Source: Erodium maritimum (taxonomy: Eukaryota; Streptophyta; Magnoliopsida; Geraniales; Geraniaceae). From it: 64,000 nt of DNA. The stretch spans positions 30,176,956-30,240,955 of the forward strand of contig OY997594.1 of the NCBI GenBank assembly GCA_963921825.1. The letters run 5' to 3'. A model generated the notes under the pieces. The model had not been told where the DNA came from. It was given only the letters and a program-made list of their open reading frames with translations, and ran no database searches. Shown here one piece after another: positions 54,735 through 64,000 of the stretch (position 1 is the stretch's first letter; each line of letters starts with the position of its first letter). Position numbers and translations under genes: made by a program.

Positions 54735-56122
54735 GATTTGAGAACGTGAGGAGAAATCTGGTGAGAACCATGTTTTAACGTAGGAACCGCAAAAGTCAAT
54801 CTAAGTCATCCATTTTAAGAATGGATGGATGAGATGCAATTGAGTAGTTGACTTGTTGACTGCAAAAAAACAGCACTTTTTAGTAAGTGGTGAGAGTTTT
54901 TTAGTAAAACTATCATATTACTTTTTTTTAACCAATTCACTAATTTAATTTTTCCTGGTTCGTTTGAATTCCGATTGGCTTCAAACTTGCGCCATTAGTT
55001 TTGTTTTTTTAAAGGACTTTCAATCAAGATCAGTCATGAATATATTTTGAAGCACGAAAAAAAAATTATTTCGGGGTTGATTTTTTTTTTAAAAAAATCT
55101 GGGTAATTTTTATCAACACTTTGCTATGGATTTATCAACACTTTTACATAGGTTTTATCAACACTTTACACTGGTTTTGTCACCTCCTTTTCCAAAACTC
55201 ATCATGATTTTATCACCTCATCGCGTGCTTTTTATGAATACTAGTTTTATCAACACTAAGCACTAGGTTTATCATTCAAACTACGGGTGTTTTATCACCT
55301 CCATCACATGTTTTTTTTGAAGCACGAAAAAAATATTATTTCAGGGCTGGTTTTTAAAGATATTATATATGGGTAATTTTTATCAACACTTTGCTCTGGG
55401 TTTATCAACACTTTACCCTGGTTTTATCAATACTTTACACTGGTTTTATCACCCATTTCTCCAAAACTGACCCTGATTTTTATCATCTCATCACGTGCTT
55501 TTTATGAACACCAGTTTTATCAATACTAAACATTAGATTTATCATAGAATTACGTGTGTTTTATCACCCCATCACAAGTTTTTTTTACCAACGTTAAACT
55601 CTAGTGTATCACACTTATTATCAAAATTGAACATGATTTTATCACCTCATTATTTGTTTCTTATCACCCCATTACATGTTTTTTTATCAACATTTAGCAC
55701 TAGTTTGGTACTCCGATATAAAACATTTATTAGTGAAGATTTATCAACGCTCAACATTATTTTTATCACCTTGATATAAATTTTTATTTTCGTGTTTCAA
55801 AATATATTCATGACTTATCTTGATTTAAAGCCCTTGAAAAAATAAAAATATTAGCGCAAGTTTGAAGTTAATCGGAGTTCAAACGTATCGAGAAATATTA
55901 AATTGGTGAAGAAAAAAATGGACACTTGTCCACATGGCACCATGCTATTACAATTATGCCCTTTCTTGTATGAGAAAAGATGAAAGTGGCGTGAATTTGG
56001 GTAGAATTGGGATGATGATGTGGCATCATGGTGAATGTTAGATCTTAGGTGTGTGTGACAAGGATTGGTTCTCAAAGTTTCTATGTTAAGAGTGGTTCTC
56101 AATAGATTATCCCTCTTGAGAA
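54735..56122 (-). mobile_element. GATAAA-repeat foldback-like element, copy 2 (inverted relative to copy 1)
   Basis: The reverse complement matches copy 1 (1826-3520) in the same order: outer flank with GCCACATCATCA-type sequence (about 55925-56100), the inverted arm (TTGAAGCACGAAA near 55050 and CGTGTTTCAAAATATATTCATGA near 55795), the GATAAA/TTTATC array (55095-55790) and the other outer flank (54735-54950, with GACTGCAAAAAA). It has about two higher-order blocks and an internal extra piece of the arm (55315-55365). End motif GAGAAATCTGGTGAGAACC near 54750. No ORF. Confidence 0.65.
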
Positions 56123-58229
56123 CGTATATAACAAATATGACTATTCAGTTTGAGAATACAAATATACTAATTTACGCTACACTAAACATCACTACGACGT
56201 AGCAGACGCTGTAGAAAACAGTATTTTTTGTGAATATCTCTGACGATCTGTGTTGCGATCTCCGACGAATTGGTTCTCAGTTGCGAGCACGGACGAACTG
56301 GTTCTCAATTTTTGTTTTGTATCAAGTTTTAGAGAATCGTTGTAAGGACCGCTCCTGGTCAACGCCGGTCAATCGGCTGAAAAACGGAAAAAATTTAAAA
56401 TTTTGGACATCCACTTAAATGAACCTAAAATTGACCCCGAGGGTCATATCGGACTTAAATTGACCCTGATATCGACCAAAGTGAGTTCTGGGTGACTCAG
56501 GGCAACTTTATGACCAATTCAGGAAAAGTAGACTTTTTGCTGAAAAAGTCAACCAAACGACGTTTTGGTCCGTTCGATGCCCGTTTTGGATCCAAAAAGC
56601 TTAGCCGTCGTTTCAGCGATCTTAGTTGGGCCGTTTTCTTGTAGAACATGAAGTTTCATAAAATCTAGGAAAACGGGCCCGCACGGGGCCCAAGACGACC
56701 GATTTTCGCGAATCTGATTGAAAAATATGCATAAAGATATTTTTGTAACTAGTGGGACCCACTTGACACATGTCAAGATAGTTGTGGAAGGGGGTTGAAA
56801 GGACAAGTTTACCCTTTGACTTAAAAGAAAAGACAAGAGAGACTTGAGGGCATTTTTGTCATTTTGGTGAGTGGTTGATTTTTAAAGCAAATAAAAAAGG
56901 AAGAGAAGAGAGAGGATCGGCCATTTGAGAAAAAGGGAGAGAAGGAGAGAGAAAGTAGAGAGAAGAAGAAGAAGAAGAAGAAGGAGAAAAGAGAAGAGTT
57001 GTGTCGATTTCCCGACGATCCGACCGACGGATCGTCTCAATTTTCGCGTATTCGTCATCCCCTCATCGTTCCCTATGGTATGCACCCGAAAGTTTCTCGT
57101 TTCGACGTGTTTGAATTCTAGGGTTTTGGTTAGAATTGGTTTAAAGATGAATGGTTGAGGTTTGGGGTTTGTTAGGAACGTTTTGGGGCGAAAAGGAGCG
57201 TTTTCCGGTGTGGCCGTGTGGGGCCCACTTGGCCGGGCCTCGGGTTTTTCGTGTTCGGGTGGTCTTGGATGATCCCCGAGTCGATAATTCACACTCGGAA
57301 CGAATTATGGAATTAATTTGTGAGAATTCGGAAATTTGGGTTAGAAATTTTAAACGCGGAATTAAATCGCTCGGGTATCGAAAGTTGATTCCATCGATTG
57401 CGTTGGAACACGTGAATTATATTAGGGTTGTAGAAACAAAAATGGGAATTTTCAGATCCCCGGAGGGCGTTTTTCCGATCCCGGGCAGATTCGTCGACCC
57501 GGGCGAATCGGGCCTTTCCGGGCCCATTGTTGACAATGTCGAGCAATTGGGAAGTTTGGGAGTGATCGACATTGTCGGGGTTGCATTTGGGCGTTAAATT
57601 CATTAAATTCGATTTTGCCTGCATATTTAACAAGTGTATTATTCTTTGATCACCTTAGACCGTTCCACCGACCGCGGAAAGAGGAGGCTAAGCGGGTGAT
57701 CGTGAGCATTGTCGGAGCGTGAGCATCGGACTTGGAACGCTTTACGAGATAGGGAAAAGTAGCCGGATATCGACCTTGACTAGGGAAAGTTATTAGTAGA
57801 AATATATGTGACACTTGGTGGTGTCGTAGGATAAGTGAACTTATCGAACAATAGAAATGCATGTGACACTTGGTGGTGTCGTAGGATAAGTGAACTCATC
57901 GAACAATAGAAATGCATGTGACACTTGGTGGTGTCGTAGGATAAGTGAATGTATTGAACAATAGAAATGCATGTGGCACTTGGTGGTGCCATAGGTTAAG
58001 TAAACTTACCGTGCGATAGGAATCACATGTGGGCACCTGGTTGTGCCCGTAGGTTGAGTGAACTGATTGTGTTTGTATGTGGCCATGTGTGCCTGTGGGG
58101 TATTGAACATGTTTGTTGTTGACTGACTTGTTGAGTGGTAGTTAGTCGTGATGTTAATTTTGCTATTTGCGGACTATTGTGTGATATTTAGTTGTGATTG
58201 TGATTGTTCTGGTGATACTTGGATGAGTT

Positions 58230-58590
58230 GTGCCCGAGAGGTGTGTCGTACCTTCCGATGCGCGACCGGTAAAGTGCCGAGGGCTGTGGTCCCCGTGAGG
58301 TGTGTCGTACCTTCCGGCGCGCGATTGGTAAAGTGCTGAGGCTTGAGCTGTGCCCGAGAGGTGTGTCGTACCTTCCGATGCGCGACCGATAAAGTGTCGA
58401 GGGCTGTGGTCCCCGTGAGGTGTGTCGTACCTTCCGGTGCGCGATTGGTAAAGTGCTGAGGCTTGAGTTCTGCCCGAGAGGTGTGTCGTACCTTCCGATG
58501 CGCGATCGGTAAAGTGTCGAGGGTTGTGGTCCCTGTGAGGTGTGTCGTACCTTCCGGTGCGCGATCAGTAAAGTGCTGAGGCTTGCGGTT
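58230..58590. repeat. 115-bp tandem array in the solo LTR
   Basis: Three double units, each with two GTGTGTCGTACCTTCCG modules followed by GCGCGAYYGGTAAAGTG-like segments and GAGGGCTGTGGTCCC or GAGGCTTGAG spacers. An open minus-strand frame across it (RAPEGTTHLT repeats) is a repeat artefact. Confidence 0.85.
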
Positions 58591-58909
58591 CCGCGATGAG
58601 GTCGACCGTCTGGCCCGACTATGTGTCGGGGAAAGTGCGTGGGGCAGTGTCAGGCCCAGCCGGTTTACTACCAGAAACTGTGCAGTATGTGTGTTGATCC
58701 TTTGTGATCTTGCGTGCATTGTGTGTGTTGATTTTGCGTGACTTTGTTCACGATTGTGTTTGTTTGTAAAGGTCGTAAGTTCTGTTTTAAAGGGTGAGGT
58801 CTTGGGTTCGAGACTCATTAATAACCTACGGTGGTGATACATCGCCTATGTGTGAGGGTCTCACCATGGAGAGGGGTTAGGGTTGATGCGTTGCGGCGCA
58901 GTACGAACT

Positions 58910-59110
58910 AGGTTTCCCCTACGTGAACAGATTGTTCAAGGTTTCCCTCACGTGAACGGGTGGTTTGAGGTTTCCCTCACGTGAGCGGGTTGTTTGAGGT
59001 TTCCCTAACGTGAACGGGTGGTTTGAGGTTTCCCTCACGTGAACGGGTTGTTTGAGGTTTCCCTCACGTGAATGGGTGGTTTGAGGTTTCCCTCACGCGA
59101 GTGGGTTGTT
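58910..59110. repeat. 30-bp tandem array in the solo LTR
   Basis: About seven units of GAGGTTTCCCTCACGTGA plus ACGGGTGGTTT. Each unit carries a CACGTG E-box/G-box-like core or a variant. Diverged copies continue near 59110, 59200 and 59285. Confidence 0.85.
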
Positions 59111-60097
59111 TGAGGTTTCCCCTATGTGATCGGGTAGTTGGGGTATTGATGTTGTGAGCAATAGTGATTTACTTAATTGAGAACATGATCTTCGTTTTGA
59201 GGTTTCCCCTACGTGATCGGGTAATTGGGGTGTTGATATGGTGAGCAATATTGTTTTGCTTAGTTGAGAATATGATCCTCATTCGAGGTTTCCCTTACGT
59301 GAGCGAGTATTTGAGGTAGTAATATCGTGAGCAGTTGTGACGGTTTGGTATCAGGTTTTGAGGTAGTTGTTTGCCCTGTTTAGATTGGTAAGTTGTTGAT
59401 GCTTTACTAGTATGCCATAATCAGACGGGTATTCGTGGAGGTGAGCGGAACGCTCATCCCCTTTACTACTTTTCCCGCAGGCCTCTGAGGTAGGGACGAG
59501 TAGCGAATACTGGTTTGGTTGCGGAAAGTTACAAGTAAATGCACATAGGATCGTGTGAGGGTTGTGCTTTACCTTATCGGTGTGACTAATGGAATGATTG
59601 TTCGGTCTCTGATTTGGGGTCTCCATTACGTGCACGGGTCTTAGATGGTTGGGGGGAAATTGACAGTGATTTGTGTGACAGTCGGATTTAACATGTGATG
59701 TGGGGTAGCAGTCCCCTGTGTTATTGTTTGTTGCCTGTGTTCCCGGCATTTCTGCTGGTATGCCGTAGTCAGTCTGGTGTCCGTGGTGGTGACCGAAACG
59801 CTCACCCTTTGTTGCTTTTCCTACAGATACCGTTCGCGAGGCGGACTAGGAGGATCTCTTGAGGCTTGAAGAGCTGGGAGCGAGAGTCCGGGCTGTCGGG
59901 GTTGTCTAGCGACGTACACTCATGTTTTAGTGTTCTTTCATTTTTTTTAAATTAAAACTCGGTTGTAAAAATATTTTTTTGATTAATAAAAGTGGTGCTT
60001 TTAAAGCGGTTTATTAAACTATTTGAGACTTTGTTTTATTTGCTTCACCGTTCGCGTTTCGGGTTCGGTTATACTAAATTCGGGGCGTGACAATCGT

Positions 60098-61067
60098 AGT
60101 TGCTTTAATCTCGTCCGCGATCTCGATCTCTTTGAGAGAATCTCCAAATTATGTAAATTGTAGAGATTATTCGAGAGGGGTTATATACTTTTTGGTACCC
60201 AAATGTTCCGTCCACGAACGATTAGGTACCCTTATGTTTCAAATGACCAATTTGGTACCCTTTTGATTTGTCCACGGACGGAATTGGCATATTTCGTTAA
60301 AAAACTAACAGAATATTCCATTAAGTTAGTCATGTGCAGTTAAGTGGGATGTATAATGACCTGATAATTTAATAGTTTAATTTACGGTTTTAAAGCGGCG
60401 GGGTCGGAAAACGAATCAAAATTTTGGAACGAGGGCGAAACAAAAAGGAAAAAAAAGGAAAGCAGGTTCAGTTTTGGGCCAGAACCGGGTTCGGGCTTGG
60501 GCCGAGCCAGCTCAAGCCCAAACCGCGCGCTGAGCCCGTGTCACGAAACCCTAGCGATCTAAAAACCATCACGCCGCTTCAGCTTCATTTCTACGCGCGA
60601 TTTTCGAGGCATCTCCCTCCCTCGAGTCCTTCTCTCTCGAAACTCTCAGTTCTCCGTCGTCGTCCTCTCTCGAACCAGAGCACCGGAGCTCCGCCATCTC
60701 TTCCCCCATCTTCTTCTTCTGTCCTCAAAGCTCGCCGACCATTACCTCTCCTCAGAACCCAGAACCCCTCTTTTCTTTTTCTCCTTCCTCGAACCCGCAC
60801 TGAACCAGCGCCGCCCTTGTTGTCTCGAGCCTCGCCGTACCAGACTCATGAATCAGAGAGGTGAGATTTTTTCCCGACCCATCTCATCTCCCTTGTCATC
60901 CTTTTCCCTTCGATTCGCACCCCTGCGAGCTGGAAATGGTTGTGGGAGTTGGAAAGGGCTCGCCGGCGTTCGCGAAGCTCCAGACCTGAGTTTCGCACGC
61001 CGACGAACTCACAATGGCGTCAGATCTGGGCAAGGGAGCTCGATTCGTGCCCTGACGACCTCCCCGC
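60098..61067 (+). other. Spacer with a half-MITE-like repeat and a GC-rich, leader-like stretch
   Basis: 60190-60370 has repeated TTTGGTACCC motifs and GTCCACGGACGG, resembling one arm of a DNA transposon; I cannot find the other arm. 60420-61067 is GC- and CT-rich with an open frame of 146 codons (60424-60864) that is Ser/Pro/Arg-rich and featureless. ATGAATCAGAGAG directly before GTGAGA (60848-60866) looks like a first exon start plus splice donor, so this may be the 5' end of a host gene broken by the hAT insertion at 61068. No protein family is recognised. Confidence 0.3.
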
Positions 61068-63808
61068 TAGGGGTGGGTATCGGCCGGGCCCCGGCACTAT
61101 TTCCAATTTATGGTAACCAAACCGGGATGACCGGTTAGCCGAAATTTGTAACCAACACCGGCATCGGTTTAGAGGGACAACCTGAAAACCAACTAGTCCC
61201 GGTTACGGCCGGTTTCGGTTTATAACCAGCCCACCAGGCCCATTGGGCTTTCAATTGGGCCTTACGAATTAGAACAAAAAAACTGGTTTTTTCCCTTCCA
61301 AACAGAACTATTATATCAAACCTGCTCAACTCAAGGATACATTCAACACAAACACATTCGATTCCTAGAACTAATACCTCATATGCTCATATTAATCAAC
61401 ATGACCATAGTTTTACAACAGTACTAGACACTAGTTTTTTACAACAAAATACATTTCACTACAAGTTTCCAAAAAACAGTTTACATAGTAGAAATGCTGC
61501 TCATCAACCTATTAAATCAAAAAGAGTCTTCAAGGTTGGCAAAAGTCTCCAAAATCAAAAGTTGTCTTCAAAATAAATAGTACATTCCAACAACAAATAA
61601 ATGATTAATACATGATAACTAAAGTAATCAAAGCAAAGAAATATGACAAAAATAGAAACATTAATTAAAATATTACCAATTTGAAGATGTGACATCACAT
61701 TAGAGTATGAGCCCCTATTGAAGTCGATATACCCTCAATTTCTACAATTAAATTATGCACTCAAGTGAGAAAAAGACAATAAATGGAAGTGTAATGTAAA
61801 AGAAACAATAATTCAATAATGTTTTATACCATCATCTGCTGCTTGCATTAGTTCCATCTCTTTCACCAAAGCCCCAAAAGATATGGCTTCCGGAGTACCC
61901 TTCAACCAATCTTGAGTACACAAGAGTGCTTGTACCATCCTAGTGCTCAAGGAACTCCTAAATGCATCAAGTACCCTACTGCCCGCACTGAAAATACACT
62001 CACTAGGCACCGAAGTACTTGGAATTGCTAAAATATCCCTAGCTATCCTAGAAATAATTGGTTACCTATGCGCATTTTCAGCCCACCAAGTCAAGATATT
62101 GAAACCTTTAAAATCTTGTGTTGCCTTCTCATTTAGATACCTCTCCAATTCAGATGCAACTTCAACTTCCGAGGAATCCAACAACAACTTATATTTTTCA
62201 AATTTACGGTGCTTGGATGGTCTCTCACCAACACTCGCGGAACAGTCCGTCTGTGTTGGCACACCACTTGTACCAGTACCGTATTCTCTTGCATACTGCT
62301 CAAAAATGTCATTGAGAGACATTTTGACACATGGTATTAAAATGGCAGAATGTTCAGCAGAGTATATTTCCTTTATTAAGTAATTAACATAGTTCAATTT
62401 CTTTCGGGGATCAAAAACTGTTGATAGGAATGTAAACATGTTTGACATCCTCAAATCCCCGAAATACTTATTGAACTTTGAACTCATATTAAAGGAAATA
62501 TTTATCATACTAACATTATCACTACTCAACCCATCTTTTATAAAAGTGTCAATGTCTGATATTTCATCCAATATCATGTTTGATGTTGCATAAGTAGAAC
62601 CTGATATACGGGTAGTTGCAAGAAAATACAACTCTAAATAACCCATAATCGACTTGATTTGTCCCCAATCTAGGTGACTAAGCCTCCCTAAAACTGACCC
62701 ATCCGGCTTCCAAATCCTTGATTCCATTTCAACAATAAGACTCGGGTCTAAATTATAGTAGATGGGAAAAGGTTTCTCCAAACAAACAGCAGAATCAAGC
62801 ATCAAGAACGTAGAATTCCACCTAGTTGCTACATCTAAACTCAACAGCCTAGTTGTCTGATATTTAGCTAGGTCACAAGCTGTTTGAACCGGTCTATTCT
62901 TAAAGGGGAACTCCTTATAAACTTGATAACAAATCTGATCTTATCTATTGACTTCCCCACTTCCTCAAGCCCTTTACTAACAATCAGGTTCAATATATGT
63001 GCTAGACATCTCATATGCATGTGTTTACCATCTAATACATGATGACCCAACATATTCGTTGGACACTCAAGTATTCTATGGCATCTTTATTAGGACTAGC
63101 ATTATCAACAGTGACACACATGATCCTATCTATCCCCCAAGAATTCAAACAAGTCTCCAAAATTCTCCCAATATCCTCCCCTTTGTGGGAAGTTATTGGG
63201 ACGAAATTTAGAAGTCTTTTATGAAAGACCCATGAATCATCAATATAATGTGCTGTGAGGCACAAGTAATTGATTTGTTGGCCACTTGTCCAAGTATCTG
63301 TGGTCAATGAAATCCTAGGGGTAGACGTTCTAAAAAACTCACGTAACTTGAGTTTTTCAGCCTCATATAATTTAAAAATATCCTTTTGATAAGTGTTCCT
63401 AGAATGGACAAAAAACATTGGACACAAGGCCTTACAAAACTCCCTAAACCACTCATACTCTACAAACCTCAAAGCAACTCATGCATAATGATCATTTTGG
63501 TCAAGGCATTTCGACAAACTTGACCATCAGGCGCAAAGTTCAATTTGGTTTGAGTCTTATCTATTGTAGATGCAGGGTTCTTGGGACATTTTAGAATATG
63601 GTTCCTTAAGGTACTAGTTTCATTGTTTGGGTCAGCATTATAAGACTTGGGACAATACTTACAAAAAGCCATCCACTTACCCTCCACATTAACTCTATCA
63701 AAATCATCCCAAACAATTGATGTGCACTTAGAGTTTGGTATACCTGAGGATGCAGCTGCTGCTGCATCCTTACCACCTACCACAGCTGCAATTGTTGCAT
63801 CCTTTAAA
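61068..63808 (-). mobile_element. hAT-superfamily DNA transposon, 5' part interrupted by an LTR
   Basis: The left end starts TAGGGGTGGGTATCGG, a terminal sequence typical of plant hAT elements. The minus strand carries a BED zinc finger, transposase core and hAT dimerisation region. The upstream (right) end is separated by a long LTR starting at 63809 and lies outside the window, so the TIR pair and 8-bp TSD cannot be checked. 61068-61812 is the non-coding 3' subterminal part. Confidence 0.8.
61813..63808 (-). pseudogene. hAT transposase (BED zinc finger, RICESLEEPER-like), pseudogene
   Basis: On the minus strand: BED finger near 63700-63580 (WDDFDRV, CKYCPKSY and LRNHILKCPK); a core region 63472-63032 with ISLTTDTWTS and VTVDNASPNKDAIEYL, containing acidic residues usual in hAT catalytic cores; HMRCLAHILNLIV near 63015; DVATRWNSTFLML near 62835; and the dimerisation region FNILTWWAENAHR (near 62085), then IPSTSVPSECIFSAGSRVL in the same frame after one TAG where related proteins have Tyr. 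Frameshifts lie near 63470, 63060 and 62860. The N-terminus is cut by the LTR at 63809. Such proteins cut and paste hAT DNA or are domesticated; this copy is broken. Confidence 0.85.
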
Positions 63809-64000
63809 TGTAATAACCACTTCTGGTCAACGTCAGTCAAACCTGCGAAAAACAGGAAAATTTAAAATTTTTAAGACAGACACTTAACTTAACTTAAATT
63901 GACCCCGAGGGTCATGCCGGACTTAAGTTGACCCCGTTATCGACTAAAATGAGTTACGGGGGACTCAGGGCAACTTTCTGGTCATTTTGGGAAAGATTGA
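63809..64000 (+). repeat. Start of another long gypsy-type LTR, cut by the window edge
   Basis: TGTAATAACCACTTCTGGTC and the following 190 bp match the LTR at 34778 almost base for base, with a few substitutions. It sits inside the 5' part of the hAT transposase. The left flank is TTAAA; the other end is outside the window. Confidence 0.9.

Larger units (their letters stand above)
56341..60092 (+). repeat. Solo long LTR (3752 bp) with 5-bp TSD ATCGT
   Basis: Starts TGTAAGGACCGCTCCTGG, ends TTCGGGGCGTGACA, flanked by exact ATCGT (56336-56340 and 60093-60097). Shares CCCCGAGGGTCAT, GGATCGTCTCAA (57030-57041), donor-like ATGGTATGC (57075) and acceptor-like TTTTCCTACAG (ending 59826) with the other long LTRs. 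The hairpin region is present in two diverged copies (59435-59451 and 59789-59805). It has its own arrays: 57-bp units (57805-58010, ATGTGACACTTGGTGGTGTC), about 115-bp units (58230-58590, GTGTGTCGTACCTTCCG) and 30-bp units (58910-59110, GAGGTTTCCCTCACGTGA). No interior remains. Confidence 0.92.

Noticed and set aside
58174..58842. 222-codon minus-strand frame with RAPEGTTHLT repeats
   Set aside because: Translation of the 115-bp tandem array inside the solo LTR, not a gene.
56341..60092. Direct tandem arrays as CRISPR-like repeats
   Set aside because: Units are contiguous without unique spacers, lie in a plant LTR and have no associated genes.

Overview
This window is nuclear DNA of a flowering plant, most likely a eudicot. 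It has GT-AG introns in plant-specific protein families, AT-rich intergenic DNA, and layered plant transposons (LINEs, Ty1/copia, Ty3/gypsy, MULE, PIF/Harbinger-like, hAT and MITEs). The species cannot be named from the sequence. I see no bacterial, organellar or CRISPR features, and no tRNA or rRNA gene. No database search was possible, so family names rest on motifs, gene structure and recognisable flanks.

Only three genes look intact. Two are paralogous secreted PI-PLC X-domain (PLC-like phosphodiesterase) genes facing each other tail to tail: 3732-6068 (+, 8 exons, 420 aa) and 13160-17325 (-, 8 exons, 408 aa). Exons 3 to 7 have the same lengths in both (138, 99, 304, 224 and 87 nt), so they derive from one duplication. 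A decayed LINE of about 5.6 kb lies between them. The minus-strand copy carries a MITE in intron 5 and a miniature LTR retrotransposon (TRIM-like) in the intron between exons 3 and 4. The third gene, 46041-47101 (+, 3 exons, 295 aa), encodes a single-pass membrane protein of the LEA_2 / NDR1-HIN1-like class.

The rest is transposon strata. 1-3520: LINE 3' remnant, a long-palindrome MITE, and a foldback-like element filled with GATAAA-type tandem repeats. 6069-12808: 3' flank and LINE. 17500-22400: copia LTR remnant and PIF/Harbinger-like elements with decayed Myb/SANT-type genes. 22384-25720: a DUF4283 retroelement pseudogene split by a 2.1-kb retroposon with a 17-bp target-site duplication (TSD). 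26331-30648: a MULE with a 9-bp TSD, itself hit by a 2.46-kb retroposon with a 15-bp TSD that carries an intact 650-aa DUF4283/zinc-knuckle ORF. 33290-42883: a broken Ty3/gypsy element whose gag is split by a pair of about 3-kb LTRs. 42884-45549, 48778-51914 and 56341-60092: solo LTRs of the same long-LTR superfamily. 47329-48565 and 48684-52486: two more poly(A) retroposons. 54735-56122: a second, inverted copy of the GATAAA foldback element. 61068-63808: a hAT transposase pseudogene, cut at its 5' end by another long LTR that runs off the window.

The most notable observations are: an ORF1-only LINE-type element analogous to mammalian HAL1; several TSD-flanked retroposons without reverse transcriptase; a conserved donor-like/acceptor-like pair and hairpin inside the long LTRs; an LTR pair whose interior is only 182 bp of foreign copia-like coding DNA; and the GATAAA foldback family.
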